Under the pieces are notes generated by a model. The model was not told the DNA's origin. It was given only the letters and a program-made list of their open reading frames with translations, and did not search any database. A stretch of DNA of 64,000 nt from Bin5 sp965200615 (lineage in GTDB: Bacteria; Chloroflexota; Anaerolineae; Caldilineales; Caldilineaceae): contig OZ241377.1 of the NCBI GenBank assembly GCA_965200615.1, forward strand, positions 4,216,001 to 4,280,000, written 5' to 3'. Shown in pieces: positions 42,039-51,150 of the stretch. The position numbers were made by a program, and so were the translations under genes. Position 1 is the stretch's first letter. Every line of letters starts with the position of its first letter.

Positions 42039-43013
42039 CTATCGGCCACTAAAGCCTCCAACTTTGTAATTTGTAATTAAGAGTTCGGTGATTTCTCCCC
42101 TTTTCGCCCCGTTACTGTTTATGCGGCGATTTGCAGACACTTTGTGAATATGGAATTTGGAGTACAGATCCAGGAAGAAGGTGTCATTGGGGTCTTCGTT
42201 CTGAGGATCGGAGTTGCTCAGCATCAATTTAGCCCCCGATTCATCCAGTTCTCGGAAAAACAAAGCCAAGCGCTCTTGTTCTCCGTCATCAAAGCGACTC
42301 GGAGCATACGAGTTGAAGCTGGCGGTTCTACTTATTGGGCGGTAAGGAGGATCGAAATACACAAAGGTCTTGTCGTCTACAAAACTCTTGCAGTCAGCGA
42401 AATCTCCACAGCTGATGGATGAGTTTTCCAGCAAACGGGACACTGAACGAAGATTTGGGGCGTTACAGATCCTTGGATTCCGATAGTTGCCGAAAGGGAC
42501 ATTGAATTCGCCGCGCGAGTTAACCCGATAAAGACCGTTAAAGCAGGTTCGATTAAGAAAAATGAGTCGAGCGACATGGAATTCGGCGTGCCTACTAAGA
42601 GCTTTCCCGCTACTTTCCTGACGTCTCTTGTTAAACAACCTTCTAACCTCATAAAAGAAGCTTTTCCGATCTTTCGGAGGAAGTCCAAGAAATCGTCGCT
42701 CGATTTCTTGGAGGCGGGTTATCAACCCTTCGACTTGCTCCTTAATCGTTCGATACGCCAATATCAGATCGGCGTTTCTGTCTGAAACATAGACCTTGTC
42801 AAGTGAGAACCTGTCTGCAGTCAGAAATAAGACTGCGCCGCCCCCAATGAAGGGTTCGGCGTACTTGGAGATACTGCCCTCCTGCAGTTCGGCAGGCAAT
42901 CGTTGTCCAATCCGTCCCAGCAGTTGACCCTTTCCTCCAGCCCACTTGAGAAATGGTCTTGCGCTTTCCTGACTTCCCATGTCTTTTCCAATTGAAGCTT
43001 GCTGCGTGGACAT
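42039..43013 (-). CDS. D12-class DNA adenine N6-methyltransferase (Dam family)
   Basis: About 324 residues. The SAM-binding motif I is FLKWAGGKGQLLGRI, the catalytic motif IV is DPPY (FVYFDPPYRPISRTASFN), and AEPFIGGGAVLF and FNVPFGNYRNP are further alpha-group D12 landmarks. Such enzymes usually methylate GATC or a related site. No restriction endonuclease is adjacent, so it looks solitary. The gene is visibly AT-richer than its surroundings and is flanked by unrelated genes, suggesting horizontal acquisition. ATGs at 43013 and 42980 are both plausible starts; the frame is open to 43073. Confidence 0.9.
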   Translation of the reverse strand: MSTQQASIGKDMGSQESARPFLKWAGGKGQLLGRIGQRLPAELQEGSISKYAEPFIGGGAVLFLTADRFSLDKVYVSDRNADLILAYRTIKEQVEGLITRLQEIERRFLGLPPKDRKSFFYEVRRLFNKRRQESSGKALSRHAEFHVARLIFLNRTCFNGLYRVNSRGEFNVPFGNYRNPRICNAPNLRSVSRLLENSSISCGDFADCKSFVDDKTFVYFDPPYRPISRTASFNSYAPSRFDDGEQERLALFFRELDESGAKLMLSNSDPQNEDPNDTFFLDLYSKFHIHKVSANRRINSNGAKRGEITELLITNYKVGGFSGR

Positions 43014-43109
43014 TTGGACACTGACCTTTAGCCAGAGATCGGTACTGTCCGAAGCGCCTCTATTACCGCACAATCGTTCTGCTATTTCAAACCTTGCTCT
43101 GCAAGGAAT

Positions 43110-45275
43110 TCAAGGGCACACCGTCACCTCATCGCTCATAACCCGTCCCTCGTCCACCACCAGCGCAATTCCTCCGCTATCAAGCATGCTGTCGGTCACG
43201 TCGAAAAGGGGCTCTTCGAGATCGTCTATGCAGCCTCGTAGTCGGTCCCCCTCCACTCGTAGCACAAAGGTGTGCTTCTCACCGTAATTCCATGGAAAAT
43301 CTGCTTCAGCAAGTACGGTGTCTCCATCCAGAGCCCGCACGATCCGGGCAACACCGCGTCCTTCCTCCGAACGGCTGAGCAACAGGGCATAGTATCGCCG
43401 CATCCCTTGCACTCTTGCCGCGATGCCGGCCGAACTGCACAGGTGAAGTGTAATTTCCGACTTCACTTCGTAGTCACGCCACTCTCTGGTTCCCGTCGAC
43501 AGAAGGCCGCGGCCTCTGTTCTGAACAAGCCGGAACGATTCCGGCCACCAGAAGTCGTAGCTGTCCACGCCGTTGACCCAGGCGCGCCTCCACATCTGGG
43601 GGATAGACATTCCCAGGCGCCGTCTATCGAGAGGCGCGTCCGGACGGGTAAATGTCACGTCGGGTTCGCCTTTCCAGGTGAGGTAGTCCAGATAGATCGT
43701 GCCGTGTGTACGTTCATCGCTCTGGACGGCCACTCCGATTTCGGCAATAGGCTCATTCCCTTCCCCATCCAAAGTCCAGCTGAATGTATGGTGCGCGCCC
43801 GGTTCGAGCCTCTGGGATGGCCCGGCCTCCAGGGTCAACTGATCGTCTTGCGACCGGTAGCGGCGCAGATACAGATTCACGTCCACGGCGCGCTCATTGC
43901 CCGCATCCGCCTCGATCGCGGCTGAAACCGTCTGTCCGGGATAGATTGAGGGGGAAGCCAACAGGGCGTACCCGCGCTGCTCGAAGTAGACTGCCGTGTC
44001 TTTGGAGGGGATAAAGGTATGGGTAGCGGCCCGCGCCGGGCGCCCGGTGGCCACGCCATTGAACTGCAGTGCAAGGCTGCGGCGGCCTGACCGGCTGTGA
44101 CCAGCCACGTTTTCGAGGGTCAGAGTGCCGCGGCTGTCTACGCTTTCGTCGGCCATGAAACCCTGTACCGAGCCCGGAAGCTCAAAATGGTAGCGGGCGC
44201 CATCCTTAGGAGCGTGAACTGGCACCTGGGACATTGCACGACCGATGTTGGCCACGTTGAGGCTTTCCGTAACAGCGTCGGTTACAGCCCTTCCCCCGTC
44301 GGCAGTTGGCAGATAGAGGCGATCTGACAGCGGCCCGCGGAAGTCGGGGCCGTCTTCAAGTCCGGCCAGCCCGTTCTTGATTCCCAACAGACAGCCGACA
44401 TTTCCGGAATTGCAGTCCGTGTCCCAGCCGCTCGTATTTACGATCATCAGCGACTTCTGGAAGCTGTCGTCTCCGTGAAGCAGGGCGTGAATGATCAGGG
44501 CGTGATTGGGGACCATGTGGCAGTTTCCGCCAAACTTGTCGTAGCCGAAATTGGCGGCGATTTCCTCTCGCGTCGCCCTCCAGTCATCTCCATGGCGGGC
44601 GTGCCACTCGCGAATCTGGCTGATCATTGCGCGTATGAGCGAGTCCTCTGGTATGACCGACAGACCAGTATCGATCAACGCCTGGATGTCCGATTCGACA
44701 AAGGCTTGAGCCTCCATGGCCGCCAGCACTTGCGCCCCGTGAATGGCGACGCCGTCGTGAGAGACGCTGGCCGCCCGCCGCGCCAGGTCGGCGGCCAGCT
44801 CCGGGTCGCCCGGGGCAACCATGGCCCACCCATCAATGAAAATCTGGGCCCCGATCTGTTCAGCTACCACCTGGCCGTTCAGAGCCATTGAACCGCTGTC
44901 GGGAGCAGGGACGCCCTCTTTGAGGCGCAGATAGGCAGTATGTTCCGTAGAGTTTCCCATCCCGCCCCACCACAGGATTGTGCGCTCTTCAATAATGTAG
45001 TTCAGCCAGCTCTGACCGATCTGCGCTGCCGTGACCGCCCGACTGTTGCCATAGTCGGGTAAGGCGCGCAAAAAGGTGAATGTGCCGGAGATGTCGTCGT
45101 CGGTAACGATGAGCGGCACATCCAGGCGCTCGTGCACGTAGTAGTTGATCTCGCCGAACTGATCATTCAGCATCTCATATGTCCAGCCCTCAAAGGGCCG
45201 ACCCAGGTAGACGCCGATCAACTTGCCCAGTACGCCGGCGTAAACTCTCTCTGAATAATCGCTTGGAATGGACAT
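43110..45275 (-). CDS. ADP-ribosylglycohydrolase-fold protein with C-terminal beta domains
   Basis: 721 residues. Residues 1-355 have the all-alpha DraG/ARH fold: GVLGKLIGVYLGRPFEG, the metal-binding TDDDISGTF near residue 58, and the second acidic cluster SGWDTDCNSGN. Instead of protein de-ADP-ribosylation, environmental members of this branch may be glycoside or nucleoside hydrolases. Residues about 365-720 form two beta-sandwich-like regions (RSLALQFNG, IYLDYLTWKG; then EWRDYEVKSEITLHLCSSAG, HTFVLRVEGDRLRGCIDD) resembling carbohydrate-binding or LamG/DUF1080-like modules. No signal peptide is seen. The fusion favours action on a glycan-linked substrate, by inference. Start ATG has GGGAGCAG upstream. 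Confidence 0.8.
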   Translation of the reverse strand: MSIPSDYSERVYAGVLGKLIGVYLGRPFEGWTYEMLNDQFGEINYYVHERLDVPLIVTDDDISGTFTFLRALPDYGNSRAVTAAQIGQSWLNYIIEERTILWWGGMGNSTEHTAYLRLKEGVPAPDSGSMALNGQVVAEQIGAQIFIDGWAMVAPGDPELAADLARRAASVSHDGVAIHGAQVLAAMEAQAFVESDIQALIDTGLSVIPEDSLIRAMISQIREWHARHGDDWRATREEIAANFGYDKFGGNCHMVPNHALIIHALLHGDDSFQKSLMIVNTSGWDTDCNSGNVGCLLGIKNGLAGLEDGPDFRGPLSDRLYLPTADGGRAVTDAVTESLNVANIGRAMSQVPVHAPKDGARYHFELPGSVQGFMADESVDSRGTLTLENVAGHSRSGRRSLALQFNGVATGRPARAATHTFIPSKDTAVYFEQRGYALLASPSIYPGQTVSAAIEADAGNERAVDVNLYLRRYRSQDDQLTLEAGPSQRLEPGAHHTFSWTLDGEGNEPIAEIGVAVQSDERTHGTIYLDYLTWKGEPDVTFTRPDAPLDRRRLGMSIPQMWRRAWVNGVDSYDFWWPESFRLVQNRGRGLLSTGTREWRDYEVKSEITLHLCSSAGIAARVQGMRRYYALLLSRSEEGRGVARIVRALDGDTVLAEADFPWNYGEKHTFVLRVEGDRLRGCIDDLEEPLFDVTDSMLDSGGIALVVDEGRVMSDEVTVCP

Positions 45276-45373
45276 CTATCTGCTCCCGGATTGCGTGCGT
45301 TTCACTCTTTCGAAGCGCTGGCGGACGATTACTTCATGCTTGGTGCCGAGTCCCGATTGGCGGTCCATCTGCC

Positions 45374-47248
45374 TCATTCGCAGAAGGGCAATTGGGTCTC
45401 GGGAAGGTCATTGTTGCTGACTTGATTGAGGATTTGGGGAAGACAGCCGTCGAACGAGTTTCCGGCCAGACGCAGTGTCCGCAAATTGACGAGTGCGCCG
45501 AGTTCCTCGGGTACTGTCCCCGACAGATCATTGTTGCCGAGACCCAGCTCTCTCAGACTCGCCAATTCTCCCAGCTCAGCAGGAATCTCCCCACTCAGCA
45601 GGTTGCCGGCGAGCACCAAGGACCGCAGATCATCCAGCGCGCCTAGTTCCCTGGGTATTCGCCCGGTCAGCTTGTTCGCTGCGAGGCTCAGCTGCCTGAG
45701 GTTTTCCAGCGCGCTCAGTTCGGGTGGAATTGCGCCCGTCAGTTCATTGTCGTTCAGGCGCAACTCTTTCAAATCGTGCAGGCCTCCCAGCGAAGAAGGG
45801 ATCTCTCCAGTCAATTGGTTACCATCCAGACGAAGCCAATGCAGTTTGGCCAGAGCACTCAGTTCATCGGGAATGGCTCCTGAGAGCCTGTTGCTGTGCA
45901 GGTGCAGCCATTCAAGGTCTGCCAGTTTACCCACACCGCCCGGAATTGCCCCGGTCAACTGGTTTCCCTGAAGGTCCAGCCCCTCCAAGAAGGAGAGATT
46001 GCTCAACTCCGGCGGCATCTCACCTGTCAACCGGTTATCTGCCAGCCCCAACTCCCGCAATCTGCTGAGGCTGGTGAGCTCGATCGGAATCCCGCCCACC
46101 AGCCGGTTATCGTTGAGCCGCAGCCATTCCAGACTGGATAGCGCGCTGAACTCAATCGGTATGGGTCCGGAAAGTCTGTTGTCGGAGAGATCAAGTTCAC
46201 GCAGTCCTGCCAGCTTGCTCAGCTCGGTGGGAATCGGGCCTGTAAGGCCGTTGCCGTCCAGGCGCAGCCATTCCATGTTGGTGAGGGCCCCCAACTCGGG
46301 AGGGATCGCTCCAGTAAGATCGTTGTCGAAGAGATGCAGCCATTCCAGGTTTTTGAGATTGCCTAGTTCAGGCGGAATAACACCGCTGAGGTGGTTCTCC
46401 TGAAGGCCCAACCCCTCCAGGTTTTGGAGCAAGCCCAGTTCTGCCGGGATTTCACCTTCCAGATGGTTGCCGTCGAGACGAAACCACTCTACACTGGAAA
46501 GGCCTCCCAGCTCAGCAGGAATTCTACCTGTCAACTGGTTCCTGTAGAGACCCAGTCCCACCAGGTTGACAAGTTCGCCGAGTGTGGCTGGAATTATGCC
46601 CGTCAGTCGGTTGCCGTCCAGGCGCAGCCATTCCAGCTCTGTAAGCGCGCCGAGTTCACTCGGAATATCTCCTGTCAGATGATTCTCGTGCAGGCCCAAT
46701 CCCTGCAAGGCCGCGAGCGCGCCCAGCTCAGCCGGGATCTCTCCGGTCAACCGGTTGTCATACAGCCACAGCCATTCAAGATTGGCCAGCCTACCAAGCT
46801 CGGCAGGAATCTCGCCCGAAAGACGGTTTCCGTGAAGCCAGAGTCCCTCCAGATTGGAGAGCGACCCCAGTAAAGGCGGCAGCTTGCCCGTCAATCCTCT
46901 ACCATCGAGCCGCACCTCCGTGACTCGTGGCGGCGCCTCCTCCATGTCGATGCTCACACCTTCCCATTCTTCTATCGGGATCTGCGCGCTCCAGTTCAGT
47001 GAGACATCCCCGGCCAGCTCATCTCTGATTCCCAGTAGAGTTACGCAGTCTCCAACGAGGTCGGCGTTCTCTTGCGGGCTCGTTACAGCGATTCCGTTGG
47101 AACACAGCGCAGTCTCCAGCTGACCGCCCGTGAAATCGCATCCAGTTGCCAGGAAGGAAGCCAGCGCCGCCAAAAGAACTGCCCGGATAGGCTTGGCGAA
47201 CAAATTGACTCTGATGAGAGGATTTCCAGGTCCAGGCATTTCGCGCAT
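45374..47248 (-). CDS. Lipoprotein with 21 tandem plant-type leucine-rich repeats
   Basis: 624 residues. A signal sequence with lipobox LATGC near residue 36 anchors it outside the membrane. After a short cap of about 80 residues come 21 consecutive 24-residue repeats of the pattern LxxLxLxxNxLTGxIPxELGxLxx, the plant/receptor-type LRR, covering about residues 100-605; the last ends with a cysteine-bearing cap. LRR solenoids bind proteins or glycans, so a surface adhesion or interaction role is likely. The frame is open to 47281, but the ATG at 47248 has GGAGG 7 nt upstream. Neighbouring repeats alternate similar sequences (LEWLRLDGN recurs), pointing to growth by repeat duplication. Confidence 0.9.
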   Translation of the reverse strand: MREMPGPGNPLIRVNLFAKPIRAVLLAALASFLATGCDFTGGQLETALCSNGIAVTSPQENADLVGDCVTLLGIRDELAGDVSLNWSAQIPIEEWEGVSIDMEEAPPRVTEVRLDGRGLTGKLPPLLGSLSNLEGLWLHGNRLSGEIPAELGRLANLEWLWLYDNRLTGEIPAELGALAALQGLGLHENHLTGDIPSELGALTELEWLRLDGNRLTGIIPATLGELVNLVGLGLYRNQLTGRIPAELGGLSSVEWFRLDGNHLEGEIPAELGLLQNLEGLGLQENHLSGVIPPELGNLKNLEWLHLFDNDLTGAIPPELGALTNMEWLRLDGNGLTGPIPTELSKLAGLRELDLSDNRLSGPIPIEFSALSSLEWLRLNDNRLVGGIPIELTSLSRLRELGLADNRLTGEMPPELSNLSFLEGLDLQGNQLTGAIPGGVGKLADLEWLHLHSNRLSGAIPDELSALAKLHWLRLDGNQLTGEIPSSLGGLHDLKELRLNDNELTGAIPPELSALENLRQLSLAANKLTGRIPRELGALDDLRSLVLAGNLLSGEIPAELGELASLRELGLGNNDLSGTVPEELGALVNLRTLRLAGNSFDGCLPQILNQVSNNDLPETQLPFCE

Positions 47249-47450
47249 AGTAGCGCCTCCATGTTTGCTAGCAAGCAACAAAACTTCAGTTGGTCCAAGA
47301 GAGAGTTCGAGTAGTCGGCATCTCAGGCCGGTGAGCCTGCTTCTTTCGCGTCAGAACTTTCGAAAGAAACTTCTCGACTACCTGGCGGTCTGTAGCGCTT
47401 TTGCCCAACTGATCGGACTTTGTACTTTGGGCTTTCCGGAGGGGAGAAAT

Positions 47451-48206
47451 CTAATCGTAGTCAGGCCAGTAAAACTCCCGCTTGGTTGGATCATCGTAGC
47501 CGTCCATCCATGAATTCCTGAGTCCCGGCGTATTGATGGCAGCCTCGACAATTGCTCGATTAAAGTCGCCCACCAGCTCGTGCCGCAAATACTCGCCGAC
47601 AGGCATCCACAGGCACTCGTCTATCTCCCAGTCGTCCCGTTCGATCGCATGGGTCAACGGCGAGAGCCGGCAGATGAAATAGATGTCCGATTTACCGTAG
47701 CGGTACCCGTGCCAGTGACGCCAACAGACCACGGCATCGAACTTTGTCTTAACCCCGGTCTCCTCGAAAACCTCCCGCACAGCTGCTGCCGCCAGGTGTT
47801 CGCCGGGATGGAGGGCGCCGCCGGGCAACTTATAGTAAGGCCGGGATGAACTGCGATGTCTCTCCGAGACGACCAAGAGCTCCTGGCGCTCATTGATTAC
47901 GACGCCGCCCGCGCCAATGTAATGGGTTGCGTACCCGGGAACCAGGGCATCCTCCTGCAATCTGCGGACGAGTAGTACATAGTTTGGTTCGGTGTGGTGG
48001 AACTCGAATCCGGCCGCGGTGGCGATTGGAATGAAGGTGGCCCGCTCGATCGACAGGTGCAGCCAGACGAGAAATCGACCGTCCTGGATCCACTTCACCA
48101 GAGAAGAGGCGAGACCTTTTTCGAAGGCTGCAACTTCCGTCGGCAAGTCTTCAGTGTTGATTTCTATGCCGTTGAACCGGTTGACTGCGTGTGGCAGGAT
48201 TCTCAT
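47451..48206 (-). CDS. Nudix hydrolase with pre-Nudix domain
   Basis: 251 residues. The Nudix box is complete: GGALHPGEHLAAAAVREVFE followed by ETGV, containing the catalytic REVFEE. The N-terminal 95 residues (FNGIEINTEDLP, FEKGLASSLVKWIQDGRFLVW) match the pre-Nudix domain of the NUDT6/GFG group. Nudix enzymes hydrolyse nucleoside diphosphates linked to other moieties; the substrate is unknown here. The frame is open to 48302, but the ATG at 48206 follows GAAAGGTGAC and matches the domain start. Confidence 0.88.
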   Translation of the reverse strand: MRILPHAVNRFNGIEINTEDLPTEVAAFEKGLASSLVKWIQDGRFLVWLHLSIERATFIPIATAAGFEFHHTEPNYVLLVRRLQEDALVPGYATHYIGAGGVVINERQELLVVSERHRSSSRPYYKLPGGALHPGEHLAAAAVREVFEETGVKTKFDAVVCWRHWHGYRYGKSDIYFICRLSPLTHAIERDDWEIDECLWMPVGEYLRHELVGDFNRAIVEAAINTPGLRNSWMDGYDDPTKREFYWPDYD

Positions 48207-48658
48207 CGGGTCACCTTTCGGGACTAACATCGCACTTTGGACCTGCGCCAACGATGCTGCCTGACACCGTGCGCCGTGGTAAAGAACAGAAAGTCGGGGC
48301 ACATTTCACCCGACCCTGCCTGGATGCTTTCCCATGTAGGGCTGGTCGAATGGGCTGGAGTGAGTTTGAGAGTTGAAGTCAGACGGTGGCAGACCTGTGA
48401 ACCGTGTAGTTAACCTGATTCGACCTATTTTAGTCGCCCATCTTCCACAAATCAAGTTAATGATAACGCATTGCATCTATCTCAGCGCAGTGCGGCACAG
48501 AGGGGAATTCTCTCGAATGTGCTATTCTGAATGCCTGCAAGAGGGAAGGGTCGCGTTATCACAGATCTGACACCTGCGGCCGGCAATGCCGGCGCCCCAC
48601 TGGCCAACCCTTTCCTGAACACCGTCAACCAGTGCAACTGACTTCAGGAGTGTAAGCC
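48207..48658. other. Divergent intergenic region, no supported gene
   Basis: About 450 bp between the Nudix gene (minus) and the hydrolase gene (plus). It includes an AT-rich stretch near 48440-48480 and a TATTCT box near 48520, but no convincing -35 partner. No RNA gene or repeat is visible. Confidence 0.35.
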
Positions 48659-49417
48659 ATGTACACCACCGATCAATATGAGGGAATGCTTGCTGAAACT
48701 GTCACCATGCGAGGGGCGAACGGCGACCGGGTCCTTGCCTACTGTGCCCGCCCCCTTGGAGCGGGACCCTTCCCCGGCATAGTCGTGATCCACCACATGC
48801 CCGGCTGGGACGAATGGTACCGCGAGGCGACACGCAAGTTCGCCCATCACGGCTACGTCGCCATATCGCCGAATCTGTATGAACGATTCGGGCACGGCGC
48901 GCCTGAAGACGTAGCGGCGGCCGTGCGCGCAGATGGCGGAGTTCCCGACGATCAGGCCGTCGCCGACCTGGAAGCGGCCATGCACTACCTGCGTGCCCTA
49001 CCTTATGTGAACGGAAAAATCGGCGTATTCGGCACTTGTTCGGGCGGCAGGCACGCAGTGCTGGTTGCGAGCCGCGGGGCTGGGTTCGATGCGGTCGTAG
49101 ACTGCTGGGGCGGCGGGGTCGTAATGCCTGCCGACCAGCTCACGCCCCAGAGGCCGATCGCTCCCATTGACTACACCGCCGGCCTGGACTGCCCTGTCCT
49201 GGGTCTCTTTGGCGCCGAAGATCACAGCCCAACAACGGATGAAGTGGCGCTCCACGAAGAAGCGCTCAAGGAACACGGTAAAGAGTACGAATTCCACATA
49301 TATGAGGACGCCGGCCACGGCTTTTTCTACTACCACAGGCCCAACTATCGGCAGACACAGGCTGTTGACGGCTGGGAGAAGATTTGGACGTTCCTTGGCC
49401 GGAACCTGGCAGCCTGA
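48659..49417 (+). CDS. Dienelactone hydrolase family protein
   Basis: 252-residue alpha/beta hydrolase. Nucleophile elbow GTCSGGRH places a cysteine at the catalytic position, as in dienelactone hydrolase (GxCxGG) rather than the usual serine. The acid is in LFGAEDHSPT and the histidine in DAGHGFFYY. An early HHMPGWDEWYREATRKFAHHGYVA segment provides the oxyanion region. DLH opens dienelactones in chloroaromatic degradation; this branch has diverse carboxylesterase roles. The start follows CAGGAGTGTAAGCC. A small DUF6295-like gene follows 58 bp later and may share the transcript. Confidence 0.88.
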   Translation: MYTTDQYEGMLAETVTMRGANGDRVLAYCARPLGAGPFPGIVVIHHMPGWDEWYREATRKFAHHGYVAISPNLYERFGHGAPEDVAAAVRADGGVPDDQAVADLEAAMHYLRALPYVNGKIGVFGTCSGGRHAVLVASRGAGFDAVVDCWGGGVVMPADQLTPQRPIAPIDYTAGLDCPVLGLFGAEDHSPTTDEVALHEEALKEHGKEYEFHIYEDAGHGFFYYHRPNYRQTQAVDGWEKIWTFLGRNLAA

Positions 49418-49475
49418 GCCGCGGACAAGGAGTCGGCAATGCGTCGCAGCGCTTCATTCAAAGGAGGCCGAAGAA

Positions 49476-49739
49476 ATGTGTACGATGATAGTTCAGAAAG
49501 TCCCTCTCAAAGGGTTTGGCAAGGGAGCCGGCGGCTGGTTTGACATGAACCAGGCAAACGTTAGCTGGGATCACCCCTTTCACGCGCCTGAGGAACACGC
49601 GCTCAACATCGACTTCGTCAACGAAGCGTACGGGCCAAGCGCGCGCGTAGCAGTGGAACTGAGCGTCGAGGGCGCCCGTCAACTGATGGAGACGATTCAA
49701 TCCGTCTTGGGGGAAGCAGAGGAAAGGGGGCTAATCTGA
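49476..49739 (+). CDS. Small conserved protein, DUF6295-like
   Basis: 87 residues beginning MCTMIVQKVPLKGFGKGAGG, followed by HPFHAPEEHALNIDFVNEAYGP and a helix that ends EEER-like. I associate this with a small uncharacterised family (DUF6295) often found near hydrolase or dioxygenase genes; the assignment is from memory of its pattern. The HxxxxxxH set in HPFHAPEEH could bind a metal. The frame is open far upstream, but the ATG at 49476 follows AAGGAGG with ideal spacing. No signal or membrane segment. Confidence 0.65.
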   Translation: MCTMIVQKVPLKGFGKGAGGWFDMNQANVSWDHPFHAPEEHALNIDFVNEAYGPSARVAVELSVEGARQLMETIQSVLGEAEERGLI

Positions 49740-49835
49740 GCTGTGCGGCCGGTCGAACGGGCCGTCGGGCCGGAGAGCGGCTCCGTCCGGTTTGAATCCC
49801 CAGCGGAGCGGCCGGCGATCGAGCCGGTGTGCCAT

Positions 49836-51080
49836 TCAGTCTCGGTAAGGGTCGTACTCGTCTTCGCCGGCCATTGCTACGCCCAACGGCTTGAGCGTAT
49901 GGAGAATTCTGATCGTGTTGCGGTGATGTTCCAGTACTGCCGGCAGGCGCTTATAGGCCTGGGGCGCCTCGTCGGCGCCTGCTCCGCGCAGCGTGGCTCC
50001 TGCTCGCCGAACCGAGTCTAACATCTGTTTGCGCGGGATCTGCCCTTCTTTGACCTGCACTTTGCGTCCCTTTTTCCAGCGGAAGCGGCCTGCGGCTTGA
50101 GTGCGCGACATCAGTCGACCGGCGCCGTGGACGGTCGAGTAGAGCGCCAATCCGCTTTCTTCGCTCTCTACGCCCTCCAGGACGACTGAAATATCCCCCA
50201 TCGATCCTCCGACGAATCCCTTTTGCCCTGGGAAAGCCGGCGTTGCGCCTTTGCGCGTGACCCAGAAAGTGTCGCCGTTGTGCTCCTCTTGCCAGGTGAA
50301 GTTATGGTGATTGTGAATCTCTTCGACGACTTCAGCGCCCAGCAGCTTGGCCACCCGCTTGCAGACCCAGTCTCGTCCCGCATAGGCATAGCGCCCGGCC
50401 AAAAGCATACAGCCCAGGTACTCCTGACCCAGGTTTGAACTGACATTCAGTAAGCTGGGAACGGTTTCCAGGGCGCTTCGCCGCCGGCGGGAGCGTTTGC
50501 CCGCAACCGGAGCCGCCTCCTGCCTGCTGCCCCGCTCACGGTCGGCCGCCTTCATGAAGTGCGTGGCGAGCCGGTGCCCCAGCCCCCTTGATCCAAAGTG
50601 GACCCCGACCCAGATTCGGTCCCTTTCGTCCTCGAAAATATCGACATAGTGATTGCCGCTGCCGACCGTTCCAAGCTGTTCGGCCGCCAGCTTCTTCAGG
50701 CTGTGGGCAACGGGCAGGTCCCAAGCCGGATCGTCGTCGAAAAGCTGATGATCGACTCTCTCCTTGTTCTTGCGCCCGATGCCGAATGAGATCGTTCTCC
50801 AGACGTCATCCATAATCTCATCTATGTTTGCCCTTACCTCGCTGGCAGGAATATCCAGACGGACGGCCTTGTTGCCGCAGGCGATGTCGTAACCGACCCC
50901 CGCCGGGTTCAGCTTGTCCCTATAGGCGACCACGCCCCCGATGGGAACGCCATAGCCCAGGTGATGGTCTGCCATCAGCGCGACTGCGTCGGCTTCGCCC
51001 GCGCAATTCACAATCTGAGCGACAGCATTATCCAGCGGATCGCCCCAAACGGGCACGCCGTGAATGATTTCAACCGTCAT
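49836..51080 (-). CDS. rtcB: RtcB-type RNA ligase
   Basis: 414-residue RNA-splicing ligase that joins 2',3'-cyclic phosphate or 3'-phosphate ends to 5'-OH ends using GTP and Mn2+. Metal and guanylation residues are recognisable: GVGYDIACGNKAVR with the metal Cys68, GTVGSGNHYVDIF, VHFGSRGLGH, and a histidine-containing EIHNHHNF segment. The common RtcB length is 400-480, so it is complete. No archease or RtcA gene lies nearby. It follows the Gfo/Idh/MocA gene by 70 bp on the same strand. Confidence 0.93.
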   Translation of the reverse strand: MTVEIIHGVPVWGDPLDNAVAQIVNCAGEADAVALMADHHLGYGVPIGGVVAYRDKLNPAGVGYDIACGNKAVRLDIPASEVRANIDEIMDDVWRTISFGIGRKNKERVDHQLFDDDPAWDLPVAHSLKKLAAEQLGTVGSGNHYVDIFEDERDRIWVGVHFGSRGLGHRLATHFMKAADRERGSRQEAAPVAGKRSRRRRSALETVPSLLNVSSNLGQEYLGCMLLAGRYAYAGRDWVCKRVAKLLGAEVVEEIHNHHNFTWQEEHNGDTFWVTRKGATPAFPGQKGFVGGSMGDISVVLEGVESEESGLALYSTVHGAGRLMSRTQAAGRFRWKKGRKVQVKEGQIPRKQMLDSVRRAGATLRGAGADEAPQAYKRLPAVLEHHRNTIRILHTLKPLGVAMAGEDEYDPYRD

Positions 51081-51150
51081 GAGTGCACCAAAGACTGAGT
51101 TACGGGCAGTGCAGTTCAGTCATGCAATGCATCTGGCGCCAGGCTCTCTG

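Noticed and set aside
45374..47248. Periodic 72-bp DNA repeats resembling a repeat array or CRISPR
   Set aside because: The period is three times 24 codons and fully explained by leucine-rich repeats; units are adjacent and diverged, with no spacer structure.
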